Source: Candidatus Ruminococcus equi
Lineage (GTDB): Bacteria > Bacillota > Clostridia > Oscillospirales > Acutalibacteraceae
DNA: 42,393 nt
Assembly: GCA_018065465.1 (NCBI GenBank)
Contig: JAGHTC010000026.1
Span: 1 to 42,393 of the forward strand
Direction of reading: 5' to 3'
Positions 8,421 to 17,110 of this stretch are shown one piece after another (positions within the stretch are counted from its first letter, which is position 1; every line of letters begins with the position of its first letter). The position numbers and the translations under genes were made by a program. The notes beneath the pieces are model-generated. The model was not told the origin of the DNA. It saw only the letters and a program-made list of their open reading frames with translations, and made no database searches.

Positions 8421-8436
8421 TGTTTCACGTGAAACA
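8421..8436. promoter_or_regulatory. parS centromere site upstream of parA
   Basis: TGTTTCACGTGAAACA is a second exact parS match, 86 bp before the parA start and directly next to a repeat copy. Besides being a ParB loading site, its position could allow ParB to influence parAB transcription; that part is inference. Confidence 0.95.
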
Positions 8437-8521
8437 TATTTATAATCTTTTTTCAAAAAACACTTTAATTATGGCGCACAATGTGATAAAATAGTATGGA
8501 ATTTGAATTTAGGGTGATTTT

Positions 8522-9301
8522 TTGGCAAAAGTTATTGCTGTTGCAAACCAAAAAGGCGGTGTCGGCAAGACCACAACCGCGGTCAATATCGCTGCCGCTT
8601 TGGGATATTACAACAAAAAAACGCTTCTTATTGATGTTGACCCCCAGGGAAACGCGACTTCGGGTGTCGGCATTGATAAAAGAAAAGCGAAATATACTAC
8701 ATATAATCTGCTCGTTGACGGCGTAAAAGCGCAGGATATCGTCGTAAAAACCGCTTTTTCCTGTCTTGACCTTCTGCCGTCGGGTATTGACCTTGCGGGC
8801 GCAGAGATTGAGTTAATCGACCTGCCCGAAAGAGCATATATTCTCAAAAAGGGCATTTCCTCGATAAAGCAAAATTACGACTATATCATCATCGACTGTC
8901 CCCCGTCTTTGGGCTTGATTACGACAAACGCGTTGACCTGTGCCGACTCGATTTTGGTGCCTATTCAGTGCGAATACTATGCCTTAGAGGGCTTGTCGCA
9001 GTTGATGAATACCGTTCGCAGAGTGAAACGCCAGACCAACGAATACCTTGATTTGCTCGGTGTTTTGCTTACTATGTATGACGGAAGACTCAACCTTACC
9101 CAGCAGGTAGTAAACGAAGTAAAACAGTATTTCCCGAAAAAAGTTTTTTCTTCGGTAATCCCGAGGGGCGTTCGTCTTTCCGAGGCGCCTTCTTTCGGAA
9201 TGCCGGTCATATATTACGATAAATCGTGCAAAGGCACGCTTGCATATTTAGGACTTGCAGAAGAAATTCTCAAAAAGGACGGTGAACGCATTGGCAAATA
9301 A
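8522..9301 (+). CDS. parA: Chromosome-partitioning ATPase ParA (Soj)
   Basis: This 259-residue deviant-Walker ATPase has ANQKGGVGKTTTAVNIA (residues 8-24) as the Walker A with signature lysine, DVDPQGNATSG as A', and IIIDCPPSLG as Walker B. It binds DNA non-specifically and cooperates with ParB in origin segregation. It has no N-terminal HTH, so it is the small chromosomal (Soj) type. The TTG start at 8522 is supported by AGGGTG at 8511-8516 and by homology beginning with MAKVIAV. The 3' end overlaps parB by 11 bases. Confidence 0.96.
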   Translation: MAKVIAVANQKGGVGKTTTAVNIAAALGYYNKKTLLIDVDPQGNATSGVGIDKRKAKYTTYNLLVDGVKAQDIVVKTAFSCLDLLPSGIDLAGAEIELIDLPERAYILKKGISSIKQNYDYIIIDCPPSLGLITTNALTCADSILVPIQCEYYALEGLSQLMNTVRRVKRQTNEYLDLLGVLLTMYDGRLNLTQQVVNEVKQYFPKKVFSSVIPRGVRLSEAPSFGMPVIYYDKSCKGTLAYLGLAEEILKKDGERIGK

Positions 9302-10151
9302 CAGGCTTTCAGGTTTGGGAAAAGGCTTGGGTGCTATTTTTATGGAGAACAACAGCGACGACAAAAATGAAACCGTTACGCTGAAAATATCCGAAATTGA
9401 GCCTAACCGCGAACAACCACGAAAAGAATTTGATGAAGAAGCACTTTCTTCTCTTTCACAAAGTATAATGCAGTACGGAGTTTTGCAGCCTATACTCGTC
9501 AGTCCGATTATCGGCGGCGGGTACAAGATTGTTGCCGGTGAACGCAGATACCGTGCAAGTATGATGGCAGGGCTGACTGAAATCCCTGCGGTTATCAGAG
9601 AACTCTCTGACAGCGAAACTATGGAACTTGCTCTTATTGAGAACTTACAGCGTGAAGACCTTACCCCGATTGAAGAAGCTAAGGGCTACAAAACGCTTAT
9701 GGAAAAGTTTTCGTTTACTCAGGAAGATGTTGCAACCTCTGTCGGAAAATCCCGTTCCGCTGTTGCAAACTCATTGCGACTTCTTACTTTGCCCGATGAG
9801 GTAATAAAACTTGTCGAAGACGGAAAACTTTCACAAGGCCACGCAAGAACGCTTTTATCCCTTGATACAAAAGAACAAATGATAAAAGCGGCAAACGAAA
9901 TAATAAAAGACGGCTTGTCGGTAAGACAAACGGAAAAACTTTGCAAAGACTTTGCAAAAACGCCGAGCAAAAAAGTGACAAAAACAAGCAAACCTTCTTA
10001 CTATACAGAAGTGGAAATAGCCTTATCACAGCACCTCGGACAAAAGGTAACCGTAACTCCGTCAAAAGATAACAAAGGCGGTACGCTGTCTATATCGTTC
10101 TACTCAAACGAAGACTTGCAAACGCTTGCAAATAAACTTGAAGATAAATAA
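9291..10151 (+). CDS. parB: Chromosome-partitioning protein ParB (Spo0J)
   Basis: This 286-residue protein starts MANNRLSGLGKGLGAIF, the typical ParB opening whose basic GLGKGLG motif stimulates ParA. The CTP-binding domain carries REQPRKEF, GERRYRA and ENLQRED; the HTH is FTQEDVATSVGKSRSAVANSLRLL in two parts (FTQEDVATSVGKS, RSAVANSLRLL). A C-terminal dimerisation domain follows. The TTG start at 9291 is preferred to the longer open frame (from 9255) because of the family N-terminus and the GGACGGTGA site before it. Its targets are the two parS sites in this window. Confidence 0.96.
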   Translation: MANNRLSGLGKGLGAIFMENNSDDKNETVTLKISEIEPNREQPRKEFDEEALSSLSQSIMQYGVLQPILVSPIIGGGYKIVAGERRYRASMMAGLTEIPAVIRELSDSETMELALIENLQREDLTPIEEAKGYKTLMEKFSFTQEDVATSVGKSRSAVANSLRLLTLPDEVIKLVEDGKLSQGHARTLLSLDTKEQMIKAANEIIKDGLSVRQTEKLCKDFAKTPSKKVTKTSKPSYYTEVEIALSQHLGQKVTVTPSKDNKGGTLSISFYSNEDLQTLANKLEDK

Positions 10152-10187
10152 TCGCCATAGTGCAAAAAACAGGAAGAGGACAATAAA

Positions 10188-11474
10188 ATGATTGATATTA
10201 AATTCTTACGCGAAAACCCCGAAACAGTAAAACAAAACATTAGAAATAAATTCCAGGATGACAAACTTCAACTCGTTGATGAAGTTATCGCTCTTGACAA
10301 GGAACTCAGAGAAACAAAGGCTAAGGCAGATAACCTCAGAGCAGAAAGAAACAAGTATTCAAAACAAATCGGCGCTTGCTTTGCAAAGGGCGAAAAAGAA
10401 GAAGCCGAAAGACTCAAAGCGCTTGTAACCGAAAAGGGCGAAGAGCTCAAAAACCTCGAAGAAAAAGAAGAAGAGTTAGGCGAAAAAGTCCACGCTATTA
10501 TGATGGTAATTCCGAACATAATCGACGAGAGTGTTCCTATCGGAAAAGACGATACCGAAAATGTTGAAATCGAGCGTTTCGGCGAGCCGTTTGTTCCCGA
10601 TTTTGAGATACCCTACCACGCCGAGATTATGGAAAAATTAAACGGCATTGATTTAGACTCTGCGCGAAAAGTTGCCGGCAACGGATTTTACTATCTTATG
10701 GGCGATATCGCAAGACTCCATTCTGCTGTTATTTCCTACGCCCGCGATTTTATGATTGACCGCGGATTTACTTACTGTATTCCGCCTTATATGATTCGCA
10801 GTAATGTTGTAACAGGCGTTATGAGTTTTGCCGAAATGGACGCCATGATGTACAAGATTGAGGATGAGGACTTGTTCCTTATCGGTACTTCTGAGCACTC
10901 GATGATAGGCAAATTTATCGACACTATCAACGACGAAGAAAAACTCCCCTATGCGCTTACTTCCTACTCACCTTGCTTCAGAAAAGAAAAAGGTGCGCAC
11001 GGAATCGAAGAAAGAGGAGTTTACAGAATACATCAGTTTGAAAAACAGGAAATGGTTGTTGTCTGCAAGCCCGACGAATCAAAAATCTGGTTTGATAAAC
11101 TTTGGAAAAACACCGTTGACTTTTTCCGCACGCTTGATATTCCCGTTCGTACTCTTGAATGTTGTTCGGGCGATTTGGCAGACCTGAAAGTTAAGTCGAT
11201 TGATGTTGAAGCCTGGTCACCAAGACAGAAAAAGTATTTCGAAGTCGGCTCCTGTTCGAATTTGGGCGACGCTCAGGCAAGAAGACTGAAAATCCGCGTT
11301 GTCGGAAAAGACGGAAAATACTTTGCGCATACTCTTAACAACACCGTTGTCGCTCCGCCGAGAATGCTTATTGCATTTTTGGAGAACAACCTTAACGCCG
11401 ATGGCTCTGTTAATATTCCCGTTGCCCTTCGTCCGTATATGGGCGGTAAGGAAATAATAAAAGTGAATACTTAA
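10188..11474 (+). CDS. serS: Seryl-tRNA synthetase
   Basis: This 428-residue class II synthetase charges tRNA-Ser. The N-terminal tRNA-binding antiparallel coiled coil spans about residues 27-105. The catalytic core has motif 2 (FRKEKGAHGIEERGVYRIHQ) and motif 3 (HTLNNTVVAPPRMLIAFLEN). The length is normal. The C-terminus (IPVALRPYMGGKEIIKVNT) reappears as a non-coding fragment at about 16936-17007, suggesting that the downstream island entered at this 3' end. There is no T-box leader; the gene lies 36 bp after parB. Confidence 0.96.
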   Translation: MIDIKFLRENPETVKQNIRNKFQDDKLQLVDEVIALDKELRETKAKADNLRAERNKYSKQIGACFAKGEKEEAERLKALVTEKGEELKNLEEKEEELGEKVHAIMMVIPNIIDESVPIGKDDTENVEIERFGEPFVPDFEIPYHAEIMEKLNGIDLDSARKVAGNGFYYLMGDIARLHSAVISYARDFMIDRGFTYCIPPYMIRSNVVTGVMSFAEMDAMMYKIEDEDLFLIGTSEHSMIGKFIDTINDEEKLPYALTSYSPCFRKEKGAHGIEERGVYRIHQFEKQEMVVVCKPDESKIWFDKLWKNTVDFFRTLDIPVRTLECCSGDLADLKVKSIDVEAWSPRQKKYFEVGSCSNLGDAQARRLKIRVVGKDGKYFAHTLNNTVVAPPRMLIAFLENNLNADGSVNIPVALRPYMGGKEIIKVNT

Positions 11475-11523
11475 TATTGAATCCCAAAAAAACATATAAA
11501 AAACAAAAAAGGAGAGAAAAATT

Positions 11524-13263
11524 ATGTTGAAAAAAACAGGAACAGTCATATTACTGGTCATGGTGATGCTGGTATGCGCATTCTGGACAGGCACTGCTAA
11601 TGTCATGGGAGCGGAATGTGAGCATGAAGTCTACTGTGACGACGAAACCACATGTATCATCTGCGGTAAAGAGGACCTGCAGGAAGAAGAAATCACGAAA
11701 GTGGTGCATCCGTTTGCTTATTGCTATGATCTTGCCACTTGCGGTTCGTGCGAGCAGCCGATAGAGGAAGGCTCAGCGGAAGAAATCAGACATAGCCTTG
11801 AAGAACAGGCAAGATTTTATCCGGAAGGAAGCCGTCACAGGGCTGAATGCTTCTGCGGAGAAGAATCCGAAATGCAGATGCACATTGTCAAATGCTCACA
11901 GGAGGATGTATGTTTCCTTTGCGGCGGTGAGGCAACAGACCCTCAGAAAATAGTGAAGCATGAGAATGAGCATTTATTCCAGGATGACGATTATCACTGG
12001 AGGGAATGCACGCTCTGTAATAAGATGACAATGCCGAAACTTGAGCATTATACTGATTGCACCGACCCGGACGGACCGTGCGGTTTATGTGACAGAGCCC
12101 ATGACGAATGCAATTTCGTTGAGGGGAAAATAGGTGTGCATAAATTGATACACGAAGTGGCAGGAGAAGGTGAAGAGCGTTATCATGTGGCGACATGCAT
12201 AGAATGTGATAATGTGATTATGGAACACGAAGGAATCGTCTGCAACGATTTTGGAAGCGACGATGTCCATGCCGTAAAATGTGTGAAATGCGATTATGCG
12301 TTCGATGATGAAGAGCATGAATATGATAAGGGAGTATGCGTTAGATGCGGAAGACACGAATCATCCTGCAATCATGTTGTTTACTGCAATGAGCCGAATG
12401 TTTGTATCCTTTGCGGCATAGAAGACCTTATCGAATCTGAAATTTCTGAAATCAGGCATCCTTACGCTTTCTGCTATGATTTAAGCAAATGCGGTGCATG
12501 TATGGAAGATATCGAAGAGGGTTCCGTTCCGGAGATAAGACATAGCCTTGATAATTTTGTAAAATATATCCCCGGAGAAAAAGGTCACTGGGTTACATGC
12601 GCCTGCGGAAAAAAAGTGGATGAGGAAATCGAAAGACATATCAAATTCTGCACAGAGAAGGATGAACCGACATGCTCGCTTTGCGGGGCAAAGGCAGAGG
12701 TTTTGGATTACACACACACAAATGAACAGGTATTCAGCGACAAGGAGCATCACTGGATAGTATGTGTTGATTGCGGAGAACAGACATCGCCGCTCCTTGA
12801 CCATTATACATTGTGTACTAACCCGGATGGACCTTGCGACTATTGTGAAAGGGAACATGATGAATGTGTGTTCAAGGATGAGTTCATCGGAATGCATTTA
12901 GACGAACACATGATATCCGAAGAGGATGGAGAATTTTATCATATTTCCATATGTTTGGAATGCGGTAAAGAATTAATTCGCCACAAAGGGCTGATATATA
13001 AAGATTTTGGAGATGCAGAGACGCATATGGTAGAATGCAAGGAGTGCGGGCACATCTTCAATGACGAGCCTCATGAATACAAAAACGGTGTTTGTACGCT
13101 TTGCGGACGCAACCAGAAGAGCGACCCTGAACCGAACAAAAAGAGCGGCCCTGCACCGAACACAGGCGATGAAAGCCATATCATGTTATGGATTTATATT
13201 TTAGTCGCCGCATTGGCATGCAACGCTTTCTGTGTTATGAGAATCAGAAAAAAGAAAATATAA
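11524..13263 (+). CDS. Exported Cys/His-rich protein with tandem 250-residue duplication, xPxTGD-anchored
   Basis: This 579-residue protein has a signal peptide (hydrophobic residues 7-28), two tandem units and a C-terminal anchor. Unit 1 starts at about C32 (CEHEVYCDDETTCIICG) and unit 2 at about C282 (CNHVVYCNEPNVCILCG); the period is exactly 250 codons. Each unit has roughly ten CxxC or Cys/His clusters, e.g. CTLCG, CVKC, and PDGPC-x2-C, resembling zinc ribbons. The end (APNTGD, hydrophobic helix, RIRKKKI) resembles a sortase signal. No enzyme is recognised. Strong AAGGAGAG site. It probably forms an operon with the next gene, 64 bp on. Metal binding or disulfide stabilisation are both possible. 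Confidence 0.75.
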   Translation: MLKKTGTVILLVMVMLVCAFWTGTANVMGAECEHEVYCDDETTCIICGKEDLQEEEITKVVHPFAYCYDLATCGSCEQPIEEGSAEEIRHSLEEQARFYPEGSRHRAECFCGEESEMQMHIVKCSQEDVCFLCGGEATDPQKIVKHENEHLFQDDDYHWRECTLCNKMTMPKLEHYTDCTDPDGPCGLCDRAHDECNFVEGKIGVHKLIHEVAGEGEERYHVATCIECDNVIMEHEGIVCNDFGSDDVHAVKCVKCDYAFDDEEHEYDKGVCVRCGRHESSCNHVVYCNEPNVCILCGIEDLIESEISEIRHPYAFCYDLSKCGACMEDIEEGSVPEIRHSLDNFVKYIPGEKGHWVTCACGKKVDEEIERHIKFCTEKDEPTCSLCGAKAEVLDYTHTNEQVFSDKEHHWIVCVDCGEQTSPLLDHYTLCTNPDGPCDYCEREHDECVFKDEFIGMHLDEHMISEEDGEFYHISICLECGKELIRHKGLIYKDFGDAETHMVECKECGHIFNDEPHEYKNGVCTLCGRNQKSDPEPNKKSGPAPNTGDESHIMLWIYILVAALACNAFCVMRIRKKKI

Positions 13264-13327
13264 GAATCATAAAATCGGTTATTTTGTATAAAGCCCCACA
13301 AAACTGACAGTATCGGAGGAAACAACC

Positions 13328-16300
13328 ATGAAGTCCAAATTAATAGCGGGATTATTGTGTGCTGTAATGTGTGTATCTCTTTTACCGGTGAATGCATTTG
13401 CAGATGGTATTCTCCCGCAAAATTTTTCTGAGATGAACAAAACGGATGCGGAACTGTCCGGCGAAACGGGTATGATTGAAGAAATCACAGAGATTTCGGA
13501 AGCACCTGACGAAGCAGGCTCCTGCGAAGAAGGCACGGTCGCACTGTTAATGGCAAATATGCCTGAACCGGTTGAGTATATGGACGGAAGCGGCGGTGTG
13601 CCGGATTGCGCATCTTACAAAGTAATTGACGCTGATACTATTAAGTGGACAGAGGGCTGGTATATTGCAGACGGTGAAGTAACCATCCCTGCAAGGGTTG
13701 AGGTAAGCGGAAATGTAAATCTTATCCTTATAGACGGATGTGCCCTTACGATTAAGGGAGGCATTCACGTACCGGAAGCAGCAAGTCTTACGATATATGC
13801 ACAGAGTACGGAAAACGCAGGAACCCTTACCGCAACAGATGTTGAATGGAGCACTGCCGCAATTGGTGGGAATCCTAAAAATAATAGCGGAAAAATTACG
13901 ATAAACGGCGGAAATATCCATACGGAATGTGGTATGGGAATCGGCCACGGATATGATGGTGGCAGAAGGACTCTCGGCGAAGTCGTGATAAACGGCGGAA
14001 ATATTGATTCAAAAGGAATCAACGGAAATTCCGGCAGTTCTGTATGGATTACCGCTCCTGCAGGCTATGCAATGGCAGTAAGAACAGGAGATGACAGAAG
14101 GGTTGAAGGTTCCCCGTTCACTTCAGCCACAAATATCAATGATGTTCTTAAAGGCGGCTGGGTACATATCCGCCAGGTTCCACTGACAACTTATAACATA
14201 ACTGTCGAAACTAACGGAACCGGAACAGTAACCGCGACTCCAACAAGCACAGTAAAAGAAGACGCGGTAGCGCTTACGGCGGTGCCTGATAAGTATTATC
14301 ACTTTTTAGAATGGCAGTCGGATGATGTGACTGTAAGCAAAAATAATACTTTCGTCATGCCAGACAAGGATGTCACAGTAAAAGCGATATTTGAACATGA
14401 CCCGGACATTTCATACATGGATGAAAACGGAAAGACAACTTATCTTCCGGCAGAAGATGTAACAATATTCACTCCGGATATGAAAACGTTAAGCAATAAA
14501 TGGTACTTGATAGAAGGAAGTTATACTTTAGAAGACCGTTTGCAAATAAAAGGCGATGTGAATATAATCCTCGCCGACGGATGCAGTCTTACTGCAACAA
14601 AAGGAATTAACGTAGGTCAGGGTAACGGATATCGCTACAACTTGACAATTTATGCCCAGAGCACAGAAAATCCGGGCACACTAACGGCAACCAATACGGA
14701 AAATAATGCTTGGGAGGCCGCAATTGGCGGCTGCGACGGAGAAAGCAGCGGGCAGATTACGATAAACGGCGGCGTCATTAGGGCAACAACAACAAGATTA
14801 TACTATGGTCCGGCAGCAATCGGCGGAGGTAACAGTTGCGGCCGCGGATATGTTACGATAAATAACGGAGATGTAACAGCGGAATCATGGTATGGTGCCG
14901 CTATCGGTGGAAGCGATACGAAAGATGATGCATTAGGAGAACTTCCAGAGGGCCGCGGATATGTAACAATAAACGGCGGAACAGTAAAGGCTACTAATCA
15001 TATGTCAGGGGCTGCTATTGGCGGAGGTCAAAAAACAGGTGCTGAAGTAACAATAAACGGCGGCGTAATTACTGCAATAGGAGAAGCGAATGCAGTGGCA
15101 ATCGGCGGTGCTTATGATAAAAGAGGATTTTACGGTAAGATTACGATTACCGGCGGAATCATCAATACAAAAACTGAAAAAGGCGAGCCGTTTCTTATCG
15201 GCTCGGGAGGTTCATTCAAAGCGAACCCTCCAAAGGGTTATGCAATAGATGCAAGAACAACTAACAATACAGAAATAGAAGGTTCTCCGTTCCTTTCCGG
15301 AGACCTCTATGATAAATTAAAGTATTGGCACGAGTTGTATCTGACTGTAGGACCATACCATTCAATAACTTACACAGTACAAGGCAACGGCAGATTGGAA
15401 AAAATAAAACATACAATTGCATTAAAGGGAACCAGAGTGACATTTTTCGAGTTCCCTGAGGAACATAGTCATTTTGTAAGTTGCACTTCAAATGAAGTAC
15501 AGTTTGAAGATCATGGAGCACTCAAAGTCTTTATAATGCCGGAGAAAGATGTTTCTGTCACAGTGACATTCGAGCAAGATCAGATTACTTACCTCGATGC
15601 CGCGGGCAATGAGCAGACTACAAAGGATTACACTGTGCTCAAAGAAAACACCATAAAGTTGGAAGACGGCTGGTATGCAGTATGGAATACGGTAAACATC
15701 CCGGAAAGAGTAGAAACGAGTGGCGATGTTCACCTGATACTTATGGACGGCTGTAATTTAGAGACTCCGTGCGGAATCCATGTGGGACCAGAGAGTTCAC
15801 TTACAATCTATGCACAGGGTACCGGAACAAAAGCAGGAAATCTTACGGCTGATTTGAAGAAAACGGGTAGTACAAAAATATGGCAATGTTCTGCAATAGG
15901 CGGAAATGACCAAGAAAACAGCGGACAAATTACGGTCAACGGAGGAAATATAACAGTCTCAACCGATGACGGTGCATCAGGTATCGGCGGCGGATCAAAC
16001 GGCACAGGTAATGTGACGATAAACAACGGCGATGTCACGGCTACAGCCAGATACGGAGCCGGTATCGGCGGCGGATCAAACGGCACAGGTAATGTGACGA
16101 TAAACAACGGTGTTGTCACGGCTACAACCAGATACGGAGCCGGTATCGGCGGTGGTATGCAGGGCTCGGCCAATATAACGATAAACGGCGGCACTGTCAA
16201 AGGAAAAGGCGACGGTGACGGTTCCGGTATCGGCGGCGGAAAAAACGGAAGAGGCAACATCCTTATTACCGGCGGTCTGATAGACGGCGTAAGTGAAAGC

Positions 16301-16906
16301 GGCGAGGGAATAATGACCGGTACGAATGGAAAAGTAACGGTATCGCCGCAAGAGGGAATCGGTCTTGAAGTCAGAATCAATGATGTGGCGATAGAAGGCT
16401 CTCCGTTTATGGAAAAGAAGGACATTGAAGATAAACTGAAGGGACAAAGAAACGTTCACATTGAAATGGTCTATCAGAGTCAGTCCGGTCAATACCGGAT
16501 TATTAGCGGAGCAAATACCGCCTGGACAAAAGGAAGCAAAGAGGGACTGGTATTTGTTTCGAATGCCGAATTCGATTTGTTTGACAGCGTGAAAATCGAC
16601 GGAAAAACGATTTCATCAGATTATTACAGTGCGAAAGAGGGCTCAACGAGCATAATGCTGAAGCCGTCATTCCTTGAAACACTTAATACCGGCACACATT
16701 CCATAGAAATCGTGTCAAAAGACGGAAGCGCAGAAACAAGTTTCACAATAAAAAGCCAGACTTCTCCGAATTCACCAGAATCAGGAAACGGAAAATCACC
16801 TGCCACGGGCGATAACAACCATGTATTTTTGTGGATGCTTCTGTTTGCTGCAGGACTCATGTTTGTCATTTCCTTGGTACACACAAGAAAGAAGAAAAAC
16901 TTCTGA
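13328..16906 (+). CDS. Large surface protein with three beta-helix-like repeat modules, xPxTGD-anchored
   Basis: This 1192-residue exported protein has a signal peptide ending near VNAFA. Three modules each begin like GWY...V.IP.RVE.SGDV.LIL.DGC.L and run into Gly/Asn-rich AIGGG...VTINGG repeats that suggest a right-handed beta-helix (near residues 95-275, 385-680 and 775-1060). Two bacterial-repeat (InlB/Listeria-type) domains with FVMPDKDVTV-type endings separate them. A C-terminal X2-like Ig module (about 1065-1155, KEGSTSIMLKP...LNTGTHSIEIV) precedes SPATGD, a membrane helix and RKKKNF. The function is unknown; adhesion or glycan binding is likely. RBS CGGAGGAAA. Confidence 0.82.
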   Translation: MKSKLIAGLLCAVMCVSLLPVNAFADGILPQNFSEMNKTDAELSGETGMIEEITEISEAPDEAGSCEEGTVALLMANMPEPVEYMDGSGGVPDCASYKVIDADTIKWTEGWYIADGEVTIPARVEVSGNVNLILIDGCALTIKGGIHVPEAASLTIYAQSTENAGTLTATDVEWSTAAIGGNPKNNSGKITINGGNIHTECGMGIGHGYDGGRRTLGEVVINGGNIDSKGINGNSGSSVWITAPAGYAMAVRTGDDRRVEGSPFTSATNINDVLKGGWVHIRQVPLTTYNITVETNGTGTVTATPTSTVKEDAVALTAVPDKYYHFLEWQSDDVTVSKNNTFVMPDKDVTVKAIFEHDPDISYMDENGKTTYLPAEDVTIFTPDMKTLSNKWYLIEGSYTLEDRLQIKGDVNIILADGCSLTATKGINVGQGNGYRYNLTIYAQSTENPGTLTATNTENNAWEAAIGGCDGESSGQITINGGVIRATTTRLYYGPAAIGGGNSCGRGYVTINNGDVTAESWYGAAIGGSDTKDDALGELPEGRGYVTINGGTVKATNHMSGAAIGGGQKTGAEVTINGGVITAIGEANAVAIGGAYDKRGFYGKITITGGIINTKTEKGEPFLIGSGGSFKANPPKGYAIDARTTNNTEIEGSPFLSGDLYDKLKYWHELYLTVGPYHSITYTVQGNGRLEKIKHTIALKGTRVTFFEFPEEHSHFVSCTSNEVQFEDHGALKVFIMPEKDVSVTVTFEQDQITYLDAAGNEQTTKDYTVLKENTIKLEDGWYAVWNTVNIPERVETSGDVHLILMDGCNLETPCGIHVGPESSLTIYAQGTGTKAGNLTADLKKTGSTKIWQCSAIGGNDQENSGQITVNGGNITVSTDDGASGIGGGSNGTGNVTINNGDVTATARYGAGIGGGSNGTGNVTINNGVVTATTRYGAGIGGGMQGSANITINGGTVKGKGDGDGSGIGGGKNGRGNILITGGLIDGVSESGEGIMTGTNGKVTVSPQEGIGLEVRINDVAIEGSPFMEKKDIEDKLKGQRNVHIEMVYQSQSGQYRIISGANTAWTKGSKEGLVFVSNAEFDLFDSVKIDGKTISSDYYSAKEGSTSIMLKPSFLETLNTGTHSIEIVSKDGSAETSFTIKSQTSPNSPESGNGKSPATGDNNHVFLWMLLFAAGLMFVISLVHTRKKKNF
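15980..16141 (+). repeat. Two near-identical 81-bp coding repeats
   Basis: Units begin at 15980 and 16061 with GGTATCGGCGGCGGATCAAA and differ at only a few bases; a third, diverged unit begins at 16142. Each encodes 27 residues (GIGGGSNGTGNVTINN followed by 11 more). The closeness at DNA level implies recent duplication, so length variation between strains is likely. Confidence 0.9.
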
Positions 16907-16935
16907 TTCCACATCCTCGGATAATGCCCCGAATC

Positions 16936-17007
16936 GACCGGATATATCAAATTCCCGTGGCATTAAGACCGTATATGGGCGGAAAAGAAGTTATAAGTGT
17001 TGAGTAA
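16936..17007 (+). pseudogene. Remnant of a serS 3' end
   Basis: In the frame ending TAA at 17005-17007 the DNA reads IPVALRPYMGGKEVISVE, against IPVALRPYMGGKEIIKVNT at the true serS end. Fourteen bases (CCGTATATGGGCGG) are identical at 11433-11446 and 16969-16982. No start or upstream serS sequence is present, so it is a fragment. It looks like the original or a donated serS tail displaced by the 5.5-kb segment holding the two surface-protein genes. Confidence 0.85.
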
Positions 17008-17065
17008 TTATAAATCAACAAACAAAAATTCCTCACTCTTCACTCCTAACTTCTAACTCCCAAAT
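17008..17065 (-). repeat. STRR-type cassette, partial copy b
   Basis: On the minus strand it reads GGGAGTTAGAAGTTAGGAGTGAAGAGTGAGGAA, then TTTTTGTTTGTTGATTTATAA. The TTTGTTGATTTATAA part is shared with copy e at 34193-34265. The central palindrome of the full copies is absent. Confidence 0.65.
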
Positions 17066-17074
17066 TATCAATTA

Positions 17075-17107
17075 AAAACGGACAGTGAAAAAAACACTGT
17101 CCGTTTT
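17075..17107. terminator. Terminator of the minus-strand lipoprotein gene
   Basis: A perfect 13-bp stem AAAACGGACAGTG/CACTGTCCGTTTT with an A7 loop lies 4 bp from the lipoprotein stop codon. U-rich sequence follows on the minus strand, and it may work in both directions. Confidence 0.85.
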
Positions 17108-17110
17108 CTG

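Larger units (their letters stand above)
7919..8521. other. 603-bp repeat-filled gap between noc and parA
   Basis: No credible gene is present. The gap holds a strong hairpin (8066-8100: stem CAACGCCCATACGAA with loop TTTC), two inverted copies of a structured ~160-bp repeat (8110-8260 and 8250-8420), and a parS site (8421-8436). The parA upstream region has a possible -10-like GATAAAAT near 8484-8492 but no clear -35. A minus-strand open frame here (8027-8368) is made of repeat sequence and is not believed. Confidence 0.7.

Noticed and set aside
10152..10187. T-box riboswitch before serS
   Set aside because: Only 36 bases separate parB and serS, too few for a T-box.
15808..16425. 205-aa minus-strand frame opposite the beta-helix protein
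   Set aside because: The Pro/Ile-rich translation is the antisense of Gly/Asn repeats; it has no start signals.
11433..17007. Integrative element with att sites
   Set aside because: The 14-bp shared sequence could be an att core, but no integrase, excisionase or conjugation gene lies inside and the match is explained equally well by serS homology.
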